From Microbispora sp. H13382 (GTDB lineage: Bacteria; Actinomycetota; Actinomycetes; Streptosporangiales; Streptosporangiaceae): a stretch of 64,000 bases of DNA. The position numbers and the translations under genes were made by a program. Numbering within the stretch: position 1 is the stretch's first letter; the number at the start of each line of letters is the position of its first letter. The stretch lies in NCBI RefSeq assembly GCF_014161445.1, contig NZ_JABBXA010000005.1:372001-436000 (forward strand). The letters run 5' to 3'. Shown here piece by piece: positions 26,705-33,745 of this stretch. The notes under the pieces are model-generated. The model ran no database searches. It was given only the letters and a program-made list of their open reading frames with translations, and had not been told where the DNA came from.

Positions 26705-26893
26705 GGGTGGTTCCTCCTCGACACGGGTGATCTGCCTGCTCGATCCGCCTGCGGAACGTGAAGCCCGCCGGCGCAGGGGATGGGCCCGGTCGGACTCCCC
26801 TGTGACGGCCATCACACCTTATCTCGAACATGTCATCGAACGATGGTCATTCGGCGGGATCGCCCGGCGCGGCGCGACCCGCCGGCCGCCGGG

Positions 26894-26954
26894 CCGTGGT
26901 CATAGGTCCGTGGTCACAGGCCCGTGGTCACAGGGCGGTGGTCACAGGGCGGTG
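26894..26954. repeat. 14-bp tandem repeat (about 4.4 copies) spanning the TPR-gene stop
   Basis: Units CCGTGGTCACAGGG at 26894, 26908, 26922 and 26936, with a partial fifth. The stop codon of the minus-strand TPR gene (26942-26944) lies inside the fourth unit. Confidence 0.95.
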
Positions 26955-27583
26955 CGCGCCTGTTCCACGTGCCGGGCGATGCCCCGGGCCCCGCTCGCCT
27001 TCGCGAGGTCGGCCGCCTCGTCGAGCAGCCGCATGGCGTGGTCCCGGCGGTTCTCCGCGGCGGCGATGTGGGCCAGCCCGACCAGGTTGGCGGCGACACC
27101 CGGCAGGAAACCGATCTCCCGGCGCAGCCGCACCGACTCCTCCAGCCGTTCCCGCGCCGCCTCCAGCCGCCCGGCCACGTGCTCGGCGATGCCCAGATGC
27201 CTGAGCGCGTAGGACATCGTCAGCGTGTCGCCGGCCGCCGCCGCGAGCTCGTGCGACCGCCGCAACGGAGCCCCGGCCGCCTCGTCGTCGTGCCGCACGA
27301 CCTGGTGGAAACAGCCGACCCAGAAGAGCGCCTCGCCCTCGCCGCGTACGTCGCCGAGCCGCCGGTAGAGATCGGCGGCCCGCTCGAAGAGCTCGAGCTC
27401 GCGGGGGTCCTCCTCGCGGTCCTCCAGGAACCGCGCATGGGCGACCCGGCCGCGGGCCAGGGCGAGGTCGGCCTCCACCGCGTCCAACCCCCGTTCGGCC
27501 TCGGGAAGACCCGAGGCGTCGCCGCCGAAGACCGCCTGCTCATAGAGAGCGCCGGCCCGTGCGAGTCGTGGATCCTCGCTCAT
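26942..27583 (-). CDS. Tetratricopeptide-repeat protein
   Basis: 213 residues, all helical, with about four TPR-like units of the Tet_trico_12 type (ALYEQAV..., LFERAADLYRRLGDVRGEGEALFWVGCFHQ, RLEAARERLEESVRLRREIG, LVGLAHIAAAENRRDHAMRLLDEA). It has no catalytic motif and is probably a protein-protein scaffold or part of a sensory pathway. The ATG at 27583 is preferred; an extra 13 residues are possible upstream. Confidence 0.85.
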   Translation of the reverse strand: MSEDPRLARAGALYEQAVFGGDASGLPEAERGLDAVEADLALARGRVAHARFLEDREEDPRELELFERAADLYRRLGDVRGEGEALFWVGCFHQVVRHDDEAAGAPLRRSHELAAAAGDTLTMSYALRHLGIAEHVAGRLEAARERLEESVRLRREIGFLPGVAANLVGLAHIAAAENRRDHAMRLLDEAADLAKASGARGIARHVEQARTAL

Positions 27584-27690
27584 TTCGGTCCCATCCGTGA
27601 TCGCCGCGGAACTCGTGCGCACTGCCGGACGGCACTGTAGCGATCCCCTACGACGATTCGGCGCGTTCCAGTTCGTGCGCCGCTGCTCCG

Positions 27691-27789
27691 GACGGCCCGG
27701 AGACGGCCCGGAGACGGCCCGGTGACGGCCCGGTGACGGCCCGGTGACGGCCCGGTGACGGCGCGGAGACGGCGCGGAGACGGCGCGGA
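27691..27789. repeat. 11-bp minisatellite (9 copies in three variant blocks)
   Basis: GACGGCCCGGA x2, then GACGGCCCGGT x4, then GACGGCGCGGA x3, without interruption. It lies in the divergent gap between the TPR and DSD-fold genes. Variant blocks suggest stepwise expansion. Confidence 0.97.
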
Positions 27790-27858
27790 GTCCGCCACCG
27801 CAGGCGTGGTCCAGTACGATCCACGAGGTGGTCTGAACCGGGACAGCGAGGGGGCGGC

Positions 27859-29163
27859 GTGGGTTTCGCGGACGGCCCCCCGGAGCGCGCCCCGCAGCAC
27901 TCCTCGGAGCACTCCTTCGAGCAGTCCGAGCAGTCCGAGCAGGACACGGCGCGGCCGCGGGAGCTCCCGGAGATCGTCGTCGACGCGCGTACGCGTGGTT
28001 TCCTGTGGCCGGGCGAGCCGGTCAGCGGACGGGAGTTCGCCGCGGCGGGGCACTCCCTGTTCGACGGCTCGTTCACCTGGCCGGTCATGGTGGCGAGGCG
28101 CTCGGCCCTCGACCACAACATCGCGACGCTCGCCGACTTCGCCGGCCGGCACGGGCTCGCCCTCGCGCCGCACGCCAAGACCACGATGTCGCCCCAGCTC
28201 GTCCGGGCCCAGCTCGACGCCGGAGCCTGGGGGGTCACCGCCGCCACGGCGAGCCAGGTGCTCGTCCACCGCTCCTTCGGCGTCCCCCGGGTGCTGCTGG
28301 CCAACGAGATCCTCGACCGGGGCGCCCTGCGCCTGCTGGCCGGCGAGATCGGCCGCTTCGAGTTCCTCTGCTACGCCGACTCAATCGAGGGCGTGCGCGT
28401 GCTCGACGAGACGGCCGGCGAGCTGCCATTCCGGGTGCTGGTCGAGCTGGGCCACCCGGGCGGCAGGACCGGCTGCCGCGGCCAGGGCGAGCTGCTCGAG
28501 GTGGCCGGGGCGTTGTGCGAGGCGCCGGGGACCGAACTGGCCGGGGTCGCCGGATACGAGGGCACCCTGCGGACTGCCGACGAGGTCCGCGCGTACCTGC
28601 GCGACCTGGCGCGCGCGGCGCGGGCACTGGCGCCGCGGGTGGCCGGTCCCCTGGTGGTCTCCGCCGGGGGAAGCTCGTGGTTCGACCTGGTGGCCGAGGA
28701 GCTCGCGCCGCTGACCGCGGAGCTCGGCGCGACCGTGGTGCTGCGCAGCGGCGCCTACATCGCCCACGACGACGGCTTCTACCGCGAGACCACGCCGTAC
28801 AACCGGCTGACGGGCGAACTGCGGCCGGCGCTGGAGGTCTGGGCCCAGGTCCTGTCCGTGCCGGAGCCCGGCCTCGTGCTGGTCGGCATGGGCAAGCGGG
28901 ACGTGCCGTACGACCTGCACCTGCCTTCGCCGAAGGCCGTGCGGCGCGGTGGGGGCGAGGAACCGGCCGAGCCGCTGACCGGGGTGACGGTCGTCAAGCT
29001 GTGGGACCAGCACGCCTATCTCAGCGGCGAAGCCGGACTGCGCCCGGGAGACCTGGTGTCGTTCGGGCTCTCCCATCCGTGCACGGCTTTCGACAAGTGG
29101 CGCGTCATCCCCGTGGTGGACGACGACGACGTCGTGATTGATTTGATCAATACGTATTTCTGA
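27859..29163 (+). CDS. DSD1/D-threonine-aldolase-fold PLP enzyme (probable D-amino-acid dehydratase or aldolase)
   Basis: 434 residues of the alanine-racemase-N-domain fold. PLP lysine is about Lys107 (LAPHAKTTMSPQ), with PRVLLANEI and a C-terminal zinc site HPC in SFGLSHPCTAFDKW, as in D-serine dehydratase and D-threonine aldolase. The first ~35 residues are a polar, repeated EHSFEQSEQSEQD stretch. A GTG start with GAGGGGG upstream is used. It lies 18 bp before ridA: D-serine dehydratase yields an enamine/imine intermediate that RidA hydrolyses. Whether the substrate is D-Ser, D-Thr or another D-amino acid cannot be told. Confidence 0.85.
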   Translation: MGFADGPPERAPQHSSEHSFEQSEQSEQDTARPRELPEIVVDARTRGFLWPGEPVSGREFAAAGHSLFDGSFTWPVMVARRSALDHNIATLADFAGRHGLALAPHAKTTMSPQLVRAQLDAGAWGVTAATASQVLVHRSFGVPRVLLANEILDRGALRLLAGEIGRFEFLCYADSIEGVRVLDETAGELPFRVLVELGHPGGRTGCRGQGELLEVAGALCEAPGTELAGVAGYEGTLRTADEVRAYLRDLARAARALAPRVAGPLVVSAGGSSWFDLVAEELAPLTAELGATVVLRSGAYIAHDDGFYRETTPYNRLTGELRPALEVWAQVLSVPEPGLVLVGMGKRDVPYDLHLPSPKAVRRGGGEEPAEPLTGVTVVKLWDQHAYLSGEAGLRPGDLVSFGLSHPCTAFDKWRVIPVVDDDDVVIDLINTYF

Positions 29164-29181
29164 TCTTCCGGAGCGGTGACT

Positions 29182-29568
29182 ATGGCTGGCAAGCAGGAGA
29201 TCCGTACGGCCGAGGGCGCCCCGCCGATCGGGCCGTACTCGCAGGGCGTGGTGGCGGGCGACTTCCTCTACACCTCCGGGATGGGCCCGCTGGACCCGCG
29301 GACCGGCGAGGTCGTGGGCGACGACGTGGCGGCCCAGACGCACCGGACCATGCGCAACCTGGGGGCCGTGCTTGAGGCTCACGGCCTGACGTTCGACGAC
29401 GTGGTGAAGGCGACGGTCCACCTGCAGCATGTGAAGGAGGACTTCGCCGCGTTCAACGAGGCCTACCAGACCTACTTCACCCGGCCCTACCCGGTGCGCA
29501 CCACCGTGGGCTCCGATCTCCTGGACATCCTCGTCGAGATCGACTTCGTGGCGTACACGGGCCGTTGA
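29182..29568 (+). CDS. RidA-family reactive intermediate/imine deaminase
   Basis: 128 residues, YjgF/YER057c/UK114 fold: GPYSQGVVAGDFLYTSGMGPLDP, VVKATVHLQHVKEDFAAFNEAY, and the catalytic Arg in PVRTTVGSDL. It hydrolyses 2-aminoacrylate-type imines made by PLP dehydratases. The ATG at 29182 has GGAG eight bases upstream. The gene sits between the PLP enzyme and the unknown TIM-barrel-like gene, with gaps of 18 and 2 bp, as one operon. Confidence 0.92.
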   Translation: MAGKQEIRTAEGAPPIGPYSQGVVAGDFLYTSGMGPLDPRTGEVVGDDVAAQTHRTMRNLGAVLEAHGLTFDDVVKATVHLQHVKEDFAAFNEAYQTYFTRPYPVRTTVGSDLLDILVEIDFVAYTGR

Positions 29569-29570
29569 CG

Positions 29571-30767
29571 ATGGACAGCGCCCTGTACGTCTTCGTCGAG
29601 GACCTGCGCGCGGAGGGCGTGCGCGGGCTGCTCGACCGGGCCTCGGCGTACGGCGTGCGAGGCGTCGCGGTGGCCGCGGCCTACCACCAGGCCAGGGATG
29701 TGACCCCGCACGGCGCCTCGCGGCTGACGCTGCGCCGCGACGGCGTCCACTTCCCCCCGCCGGACGACCTGTTCGGCGGGCTGCGCCTGACCCCGCCCGT
29801 GCAACCGGGAGCGGAGGACCGGCCCCTCGACGAACTGCGCCGGGCCTGCGCGGACCGGGGGATGCGGCTGCACGGCTGGACGGTGTTCCTGCGCAACGCC
29901 ACGCTCGGCCTGGCCTGCCCGGACGTGACCGTGGAGAACTGCTTCAGCGACCACGGCTCCCCGGCCGACCTGTGCCCCTCGCACCCCGACGTGCGGGCGT
30001 ACGCGGTGGCGCTGGCGCGGGCCGTCGCGCGGCAGGGGGTGGACACGGTCGTCGCGGAGTCGCTGCACTTCGGGCCCTTCTCAAGCGATCGGTGCTTCGT
30101 GGCGCTCGGCCCGATGGACGCCTTCCTGTTCGGCCTGTGCTTCTGCGCCCACTGCATGCGCCGGGCCGCCGACCTCGGGGTGAACGCCGAGGTGGCCAGG
30201 CAGGAGTGCGCCAGGATCGTCGCAGGCGTGCTCGACGGCGATCCTCCCGCGGAGGGCGAGGTCACGCGGGCGGCGCTGACGGCCTACGCGGGCCCGGAAG
30301 CGGTGGCGTACGCGCGGGCTCGCTCCGAGAGCGTCACGTCGCTGGTCGGCGAGGTGGCGGCGGCCGTGAGGGCCGAAGGCGCACGGCTGACGTTCACGGA
30401 CGCGACGGGCGCGGTCAAGGGCCAGGCCCACGGACTGCCCTCGGCCGGTCTGGCCGCGCACGACTCCTGGCAGCTCGGGATCGACCTGGTGGCGCTCGGC
30501 GACCTGGTCCCGTCGTTCGCGGTCCTCGGGTACGCCAGGGACTCCGCCCGGGTGGCCGACGACGTCGCGGCCTACCGCCGGTCGGTGGGCAAGAACCCCG
30601 AGCTGAGGGTCGTGCTGCGCCCCGGCGCCCCGGACACCGACTCCGCCGACCGGCTGGCCGCCAAGGTCCGCGCCGCCCGTACGGCGGGGGCCGGGGCCGT
30701 CGACTTCTCCGCGTACGGCCTGGCGCCCTTCGACGCGCTCGGCCGCATCACCGAGGCGCTCGCCTGA
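29571..30767 (+). CDS. Unknown TIM-barrel-like protein with a CFCxHC motif
   Basis: 398 residues. I do not recognise a named family. The beta/alpha alternation, the GWTVFLRN strand, LCPSHPDVRAYAVALARAV and the CFCAHCMRRA motif resemble glycoside-hydrolase-like TIM barrels that carry a buried Cys cluster. No signal peptide is present. It starts 2 bp after the ridA stop, so it is translationally linked to the D-amino-acid operon. A hydrolytic role on a modified amino acid or amino sugar is only a guess. Confidence 0.7.
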   Translation: MDSALYVFVEDLRAEGVRGLLDRASAYGVRGVAVAAAYHQARDVTPHGASRLTLRRDGVHFPPPDDLFGGLRLTPPVQPGAEDRPLDELRRACADRGMRLHGWTVFLRNATLGLACPDVTVENCFSDHGSPADLCPSHPDVRAYAVALARAVARQGVDTVVAESLHFGPFSSDRCFVALGPMDAFLFGLCFCAHCMRRAADLGVNAEVARQECARIVAGVLDGDPPAEGEVTRAALTAYAGPEAVAYARARSESVTSLVGEVAAAVRAEGARLTFTDATGAVKGQAHGLPSAGLAAHDSWQLGIDLVALGDLVPSFAVLGYARDSARVADDVAAYRRSVGKNPELRVVLRPGAPDTDSADRLAAKVRAARTAGAGAVDFSAYGLAPFDALGRITEALA

Positions 30768-30792
30768 AGCCGGGCCGACATACGTACCGAGG

Positions 30793-31425
30793 TTACGGTC
30801 GGCAGGCGAGAACGCCGGGTACGCGGCTGTAGCGGTCGACCCAGCCGGCGAGGCCGGCGTCGATGTAGCCGAGGCACTGCAGGATGGTGTGGTGATCGGC
30901 TTGCAGATGGCGGTGGTAGATCAGGCAGTGGTGAGCGATTTTGTTGCGCAGCACGCGTAGGTGGTCGAGGCTGCGGTGCAGTTCCCTGCGCCCGCCTTGG
31001 TAGCCGGGGAAGGCCCGGTGCAGGGCCGTACGCCACAGGCGTTGGTCGTAGTTGTTGCCGGGGCCGAGCAGGGAGGCCCAGAAGCCGAAGGGCAGTTCGT
31101 TCTCAAGCTGGTCGGCGGTGGCCGTACGGCCTTGCCTGCGCAGTTGATCACGGGCCTCACTGATCTTGCGCTGGGCGCCGAAGTGCAGGTCGGCATCCTC
31201 CCACCAGTCGGCCCGCTGGAACAGCCTCATCAACTCGCGGCTGAGGACGCTGCGCAGCGCGACCTCCAGGTACTGCAGTGGGCCGTAGAAGGCCGCGCAG
31301 ATCTCCGTGTTCCAGCAGTGCAGGCGCAGCGCGGCCATGGTCTGTCCGTCGCACCGTGCCTCGTATTCGGCGATACGAGCGATCGACAGCACCTCCCGCA
31401 GCTGTATGGCCTCGGCCTCTTCCAT
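30793..31425 (-). CDS. Abi_2 (AbiD/AbiF-like) family HEPN protein
   Basis: 210 residues matching the Abi-like pattern: N-terminal helices, LEVALRSVLSREL, LPFGFWASLLG..YDQRLWRTAL, and the RX4H HEPN ribonuclease motif R160-N161-KIA-H165 (LRVLRNKIAHH). Family members mediate phage abortive infection, and HEPN pairs are RNases. The start codon has no good Shine-Dalgarno; AGGGGG lies 13 bases upstream and can pair with an upstream segment of the leader. It is convergent with the D-amino-acid operon. A housekeeping role is possible, since related genes are common in actinomycetes. Confidence 0.75.
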   Translation of the reverse strand: MEEAEAIQLREVLSIARIAEYEARCDGQTMAALRLHCWNTEICAAFYGPLQYLEVALRSVLSRELMRLFQRADWWEDADLHFGAQRKISEARDQLRRQGRTATADQLENELPFGFWASLLGPGNNYDQRLWRTALHRAFPGYQGGRRELHRSLDHLRVLRNKIAHHCLIYHRHLQADHHTILQCLGYIDAGLAGWVDRYSRVPGVLACRP

Positions 31426-31545
31426 TTCGCGCTCGTGCCCCCTGTGCTACTGTGAGTGACATAAGCCCCGGTGTTGCCTCTGCTACGGTACGCAGCCGGG
31501 GCACAGCTTTGTGTGAGCAAGGGTGCCACGGGCGCCTTGTTGCAG
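31426..31545 (-). ncRNA. Candidate structured RNA leader upstream of the Abi_2 gene
   Basis: Read on the minus strand: a hairpin with stem CAAGG/CCUUG plus GCC/GGC (31518-31539), then a hairpin with stem GCCCCGG/CCGGGGC (arms 31496-31502 and 31465-31471) enclosing CUGC/GCAG. GUGCCCC (31498-31504) can instead pair with GGGGCAC next to the start codon (31435-31441), and CUGUGC with GCACAG, giving exclusive folds or a pseudoknot. A conserved abiF RNA motif is known upstream of some Abi_2 genes; I cannot test whether this matches it. No promoter is identified. Confidence 0.4.
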
Positions 31546-31641
31546 GGGTCGTCTCCGAGCAGGCCCTCGCGATCACACGCTCGCTCTGCCGGCACCATGG
31601 ATCGCTCGGGTCTGGCCCGGTCCGGCTCCCGGCGAGGACCG

Positions 31642-31690
31642 GGCCGGTCGGCGGCCAGTGCCCCGGGTGTTACGGCCGGTCGGCGACCAG
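31642..31690. repeat. 17-bp direct repeat across the TetR stop
   Basis: GGCCGGTCGGCGGCCAG (31642-31658) and GGCCGGTCGGCGACCAG (31674-31690) differ at one base. The second contains the last codons of the TetR gene; the first lies 15 bp downstream of it. Confidence 0.8.
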
Positions 31691-32248
31691 GGCGTCCGCG
31701 AGGACGGCGAGGCCGGCCGCGACCCGCGCGGCGTCGCACTCCCGCAGCACGGCGGTGACGTGCTCGGCCGCGAGCGGGGCGAGCAGCGCGTGGGCGAGGT
31801 AGCCGGCGTCCGCCTCCGGTCGCGCCTCGGCCAGCAGGATCGCCAGGTGGCGGTGCCAGAAACGGTAGGCGCCGATCCGATAGCGGGCGCCCGGGCTCGC
31901 GGTCTCCGACACGCGCAGCAGGTCGAGGTGCCCGAAGAGATAGCCGGCGTAGGCCGCCACGAACGCGCGCACCCGGTCGGCGGGTGAGGCGCCGGGCCCC
32001 AGCGGCGGCGGCCCGGACAGGATGCGCTCCTGCAGTTCCCGTTCCTTGTCGTCGAGCAGGGCCGCCACGAGTCCCGACTTGTCCCCGAACCGACGGAACA
32101 GCGTGCCCTTGCCCACCCCGGCCTCCGCCGCCACCGCGTCCATCGAGACCGCTTCGACTCCGTGCTCGCGGAACAGCCTCGCCGCCGCCTCCAGCACCCG
32201 TCGCCGGTTGCGGGCCGCGTCCGCGCGCTCGCGGGGCGGGTCCGCCAT
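31670..32248 (-). CDS. TetR-family transcriptional regulator
   Basis: 192 residues: TetR HTH at 15-60 (VLEAAARLFREHGVEAVSMDAVAAEAGVGKGTLFRRFGDKSGL) and a helical ligand domain of the SbtR-like type. The ATG at 32248 is the natural family start though no ribosome site is visible. It is divergent from a rhodanese gene, and two similar inverted repeats lie in the 96-bp gap, so it should repress both genes. Confidence 0.88.
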   Translation of the reverse strand: MADPPRERADAARNRRRVLEAAARLFREHGVEAVSMDAVAAEAGVGKGTLFRRFGDKSGLVAALLDDKERELQERILSGPPPLGPGASPADRVRAFVAAYAGYLFGHLDLLRVSETASPGARYRIGAYRFWHRHLAILLAEARPEADAGYLAHALLAPLAAEHVTAVLRECDAARVAAGLAVLADALVADRP

Positions 32249-32272
32249 CAGGGAGGTGAGGTCTCTTGACGA

Positions 32273-32290
32273 ACCGGACTGCGGTCCGGT
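32273..32290. promoter_or_regulatory. TetR operator 1 (perfect inverted repeat)
   Basis: ACCGGAC-TGCG-GTCCGGT in the divergent TetR/rhodanese gap, with 7-bp arms. Confidence 0.65.
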
Positions 32291-32311
32291 AATTTCCGGG
32301 GTGTTCACGCA

Positions 32312-32330
32312 AACGGACTGTAGTCCAGTT
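32312..32330. promoter_or_regulatory. TetR operator 2 (imperfect copy)
   Basis: AACGGACTGTAGTCCAGTT shares the GGACTG..GTCC core of operator 1 and lies 14 bp before the ATG of the rhodanese gene, overlapping its leader. Confidence 0.6.
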
Positions 32331-32344
32331 AATTGGAGGACGCA

Positions 32345-32683
32345 ATGACCGCTCTCATCGGCAGGGACGAGCTCAAGGCCGCCATCGACGCGGGCGCCGT
32401 CACCGTCGTCGACGCGCTCGGCGGCGACTACTACGCCCGGCAGCACCTTCCGGGCGCGATCCCGCTGACCGAGTCCGAGGTCGCCGAGCGGGCCGCGGAA
32501 CTGCTGCCGGACAAGAACGCGCCGATCGTCACCTACTGCTCGAACCCGTCCTGCGCCAACAGTCAGGCCGTGGCCAACCGGCTGACCGCGCTCGGGTACA
32601 CCGACGTGCGCAAGTACCGGGAGGGCATCCAGGACTGGGTCGAGGCCGGTCTGCCGGTCGAGTCGCTGACCACGGCGTCCTGA
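32345..32683 (+). CDS. Rhodanese-like domain protein
   Basis: A single rhodanese domain of 112 residues: VVDALGGDYYARQHLPGAIPL, and active-site loop YCSNPSCANSQAVANRL in which the first Cys is the likely persulfide carrier; then YREGIQDWVEAGLPVE. The ATG at 32345 has GGAGG five bases upstream. It probably handles sulfane sulfur or acts as a redox-linked sulfurtransferase. It is controlled by the divergent TetR. The 3' end is tandemly duplicated. Confidence 0.9.
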   Translation: MTALIGRDELKAAIDAGAVTVVDALGGDYYARQHLPGAIPLTESEVAERAAELLPDKNAPIVTYCSNPSCANSQAVANRLTALGYTDVRKYREGIQDWVEAGLPVESLTTAS

Positions 32684-32702
32684 CCACGGCGTCCTGACCA
32701 CC
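32666..32702. repeat. 14-bp tandem repeat (about 2.6 copies) across the rhodanese stop
   Basis: CTGACCACGGCGTC at 32666 and 32680, then a partial copy. The stop codon TGA is at 32681-32683, in the second unit. Confidence 0.9.
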
Positions 32703-32710
32703 GGGATCGC

Positions 32711-33706
32711 TCAGGCGGAGCCCCGGACGACGAGTTCGGTCGGGAGGATCACGGGGTCCGTCGGGCCGCCCTGGAACAGCCCCAGCAGCAGCCGGACCAT
32801 CGCGGCGGCCTGCTCGATGATCGGGTGCCTGATCGTGGTCAGCGGGGGCTCGGTGTAGCGGGCCGCCTCGATGTCGTCGAACCCGACGACCGCCACGTCG
32901 TCCGGCACCCGGCGGCCCGCCTGACGCAGGGTCTGCAGCGCCCCGATGGCCATGAGGTCGTTGGCGACGAAGACGGCGTCCAGGTTCGGGTCGTCCTGCA
33001 GCAGATGACGCATCGCGACGGCGCCGGACTCCCGGGTGAAGTCGCCGACGGCGACGATCGACCGCCGGTCGGACTCGCGCAGGGCGTCACGGTAGCCCGT
33101 GAGCCGGTCCTGGCCGCCGATCATGTCCTGCGGCCCGGCGATCGTGGCGATGCGCCGCCGTCCGCTGTCCAGCAGGTGGCGCACCGCCTTCACCGCGCCG
33201 CCCACGTTGTCGTTGTCCACGTACGGCAGGGGCACCGGCACCGCCGGCCTGCCGTACGAGACTGCGGGGACGCCCATCCGCGCGATGGCGGCGGGCAGCG
33301 GGTCGGCGCCGTGCATCGAGATCAGCATGACCCCGTCGACGTGGCCGCTGGCGATGTAGCGCTCGATCCTCGCGTGACTCTGGGCCGAGCCGCCGAGCAT
33401 GAGCACGACCTGCCGGTCGGCGGCCTCGAGTTCCAGACTGGCCGAGCGGATGACGGTGGAGAACATCGGGTCCTCGGAGAAGACCCTGGTCGGCGGCTCC
33501 GACACGACCAGCGCGATCGAGTCGGTCCGCTGGGTGACGAGGCTGCGCGCCGCCGAGTTGGGCACGTATCCCAGCTCGTCCACGGCGCGCATCACGGCAT
33601 CCCTGATCTGCGGCGTCACCGTCATCTGCCCGTTGACGACCCGGGAGACGGTGGCGCGGGAAACCCCTGCCCGCGCCGCCACCGCCTCCAGAGTGGGTCG
33701 TTTCAT
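32711..33706 (-). CDS. LacI-family repressor of the beta-glucan locus (CebR-like)
   Basis: 331 residues: LacI HTH at 1-50 (TLEAVAARAGVSRATVSRVVNG) with hinge NSAARSLVTQRTDSIALVV, then a periplasmic-binding-protein-like effector domain (GVMLISMHG, DNDNVGGAVKAVRHLL, VVGFDDIEAARYTEPPLTTIR). It follows the GH1 gene at the end of a cebEFG-bglC-like operon, the position of cebR in streptomycetes. CebR binds TGGGAGCGCTCCCA; similar palindromes occur upstream of three transcription units here. The inducer is probably a disaccharide of cellobiose or laminaribiose type. Confidence 0.9.
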   Translation of the reverse strand: MKRPTLEAVAARAGVSRATVSRVVNGQMTVTPQIRDAVMRAVDELGYVPNSAARSLVTQRTDSIALVVSEPPTRVFSEDPMFSTVIRSASLELEAADRQVVLMLGGSAQSHARIERYIASGHVDGVMLISMHGADPLPAAIARMGVPAVSYGRPAVPVPLPYVDNDNVGGAVKAVRHLLDSGRRRIATIAGPQDMIGGQDRLTGYRDALRESDRRSIVAVGDFTRESGAVAMRHLLQDDPNLDAVFVANDLMAIGALQTLRQAGRRVPDDVAVVGFDDIEAARYTEPPLTTIRHPIIEQAAAMVRLLLGLFQGGPTDPVILPTELVVRGSA

Positions 33707-33745
33707 TCATTCCCCCCTTGCGGTGCCTGACAAATCAAGCGTTCG

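Noticed and set aside
27691-27789. CRISPR array
   Set aside because: Units are 11 bp and contiguous with no unique spacers; no cas gene is in the window. The other short repeats fail for the same reason.
24190-30767. Specialised-metabolite gene cluster
   Set aside because: No PKS, NRPS, terpene or RiPP core gene is present; the enzymes fit D-amino-acid catabolism.
31571-31669. Coding upstream extension of the Abi_2 gene
   Set aside because: The open frame crosses the hairpin region and lacks conserved residues; the protein is complete without it.
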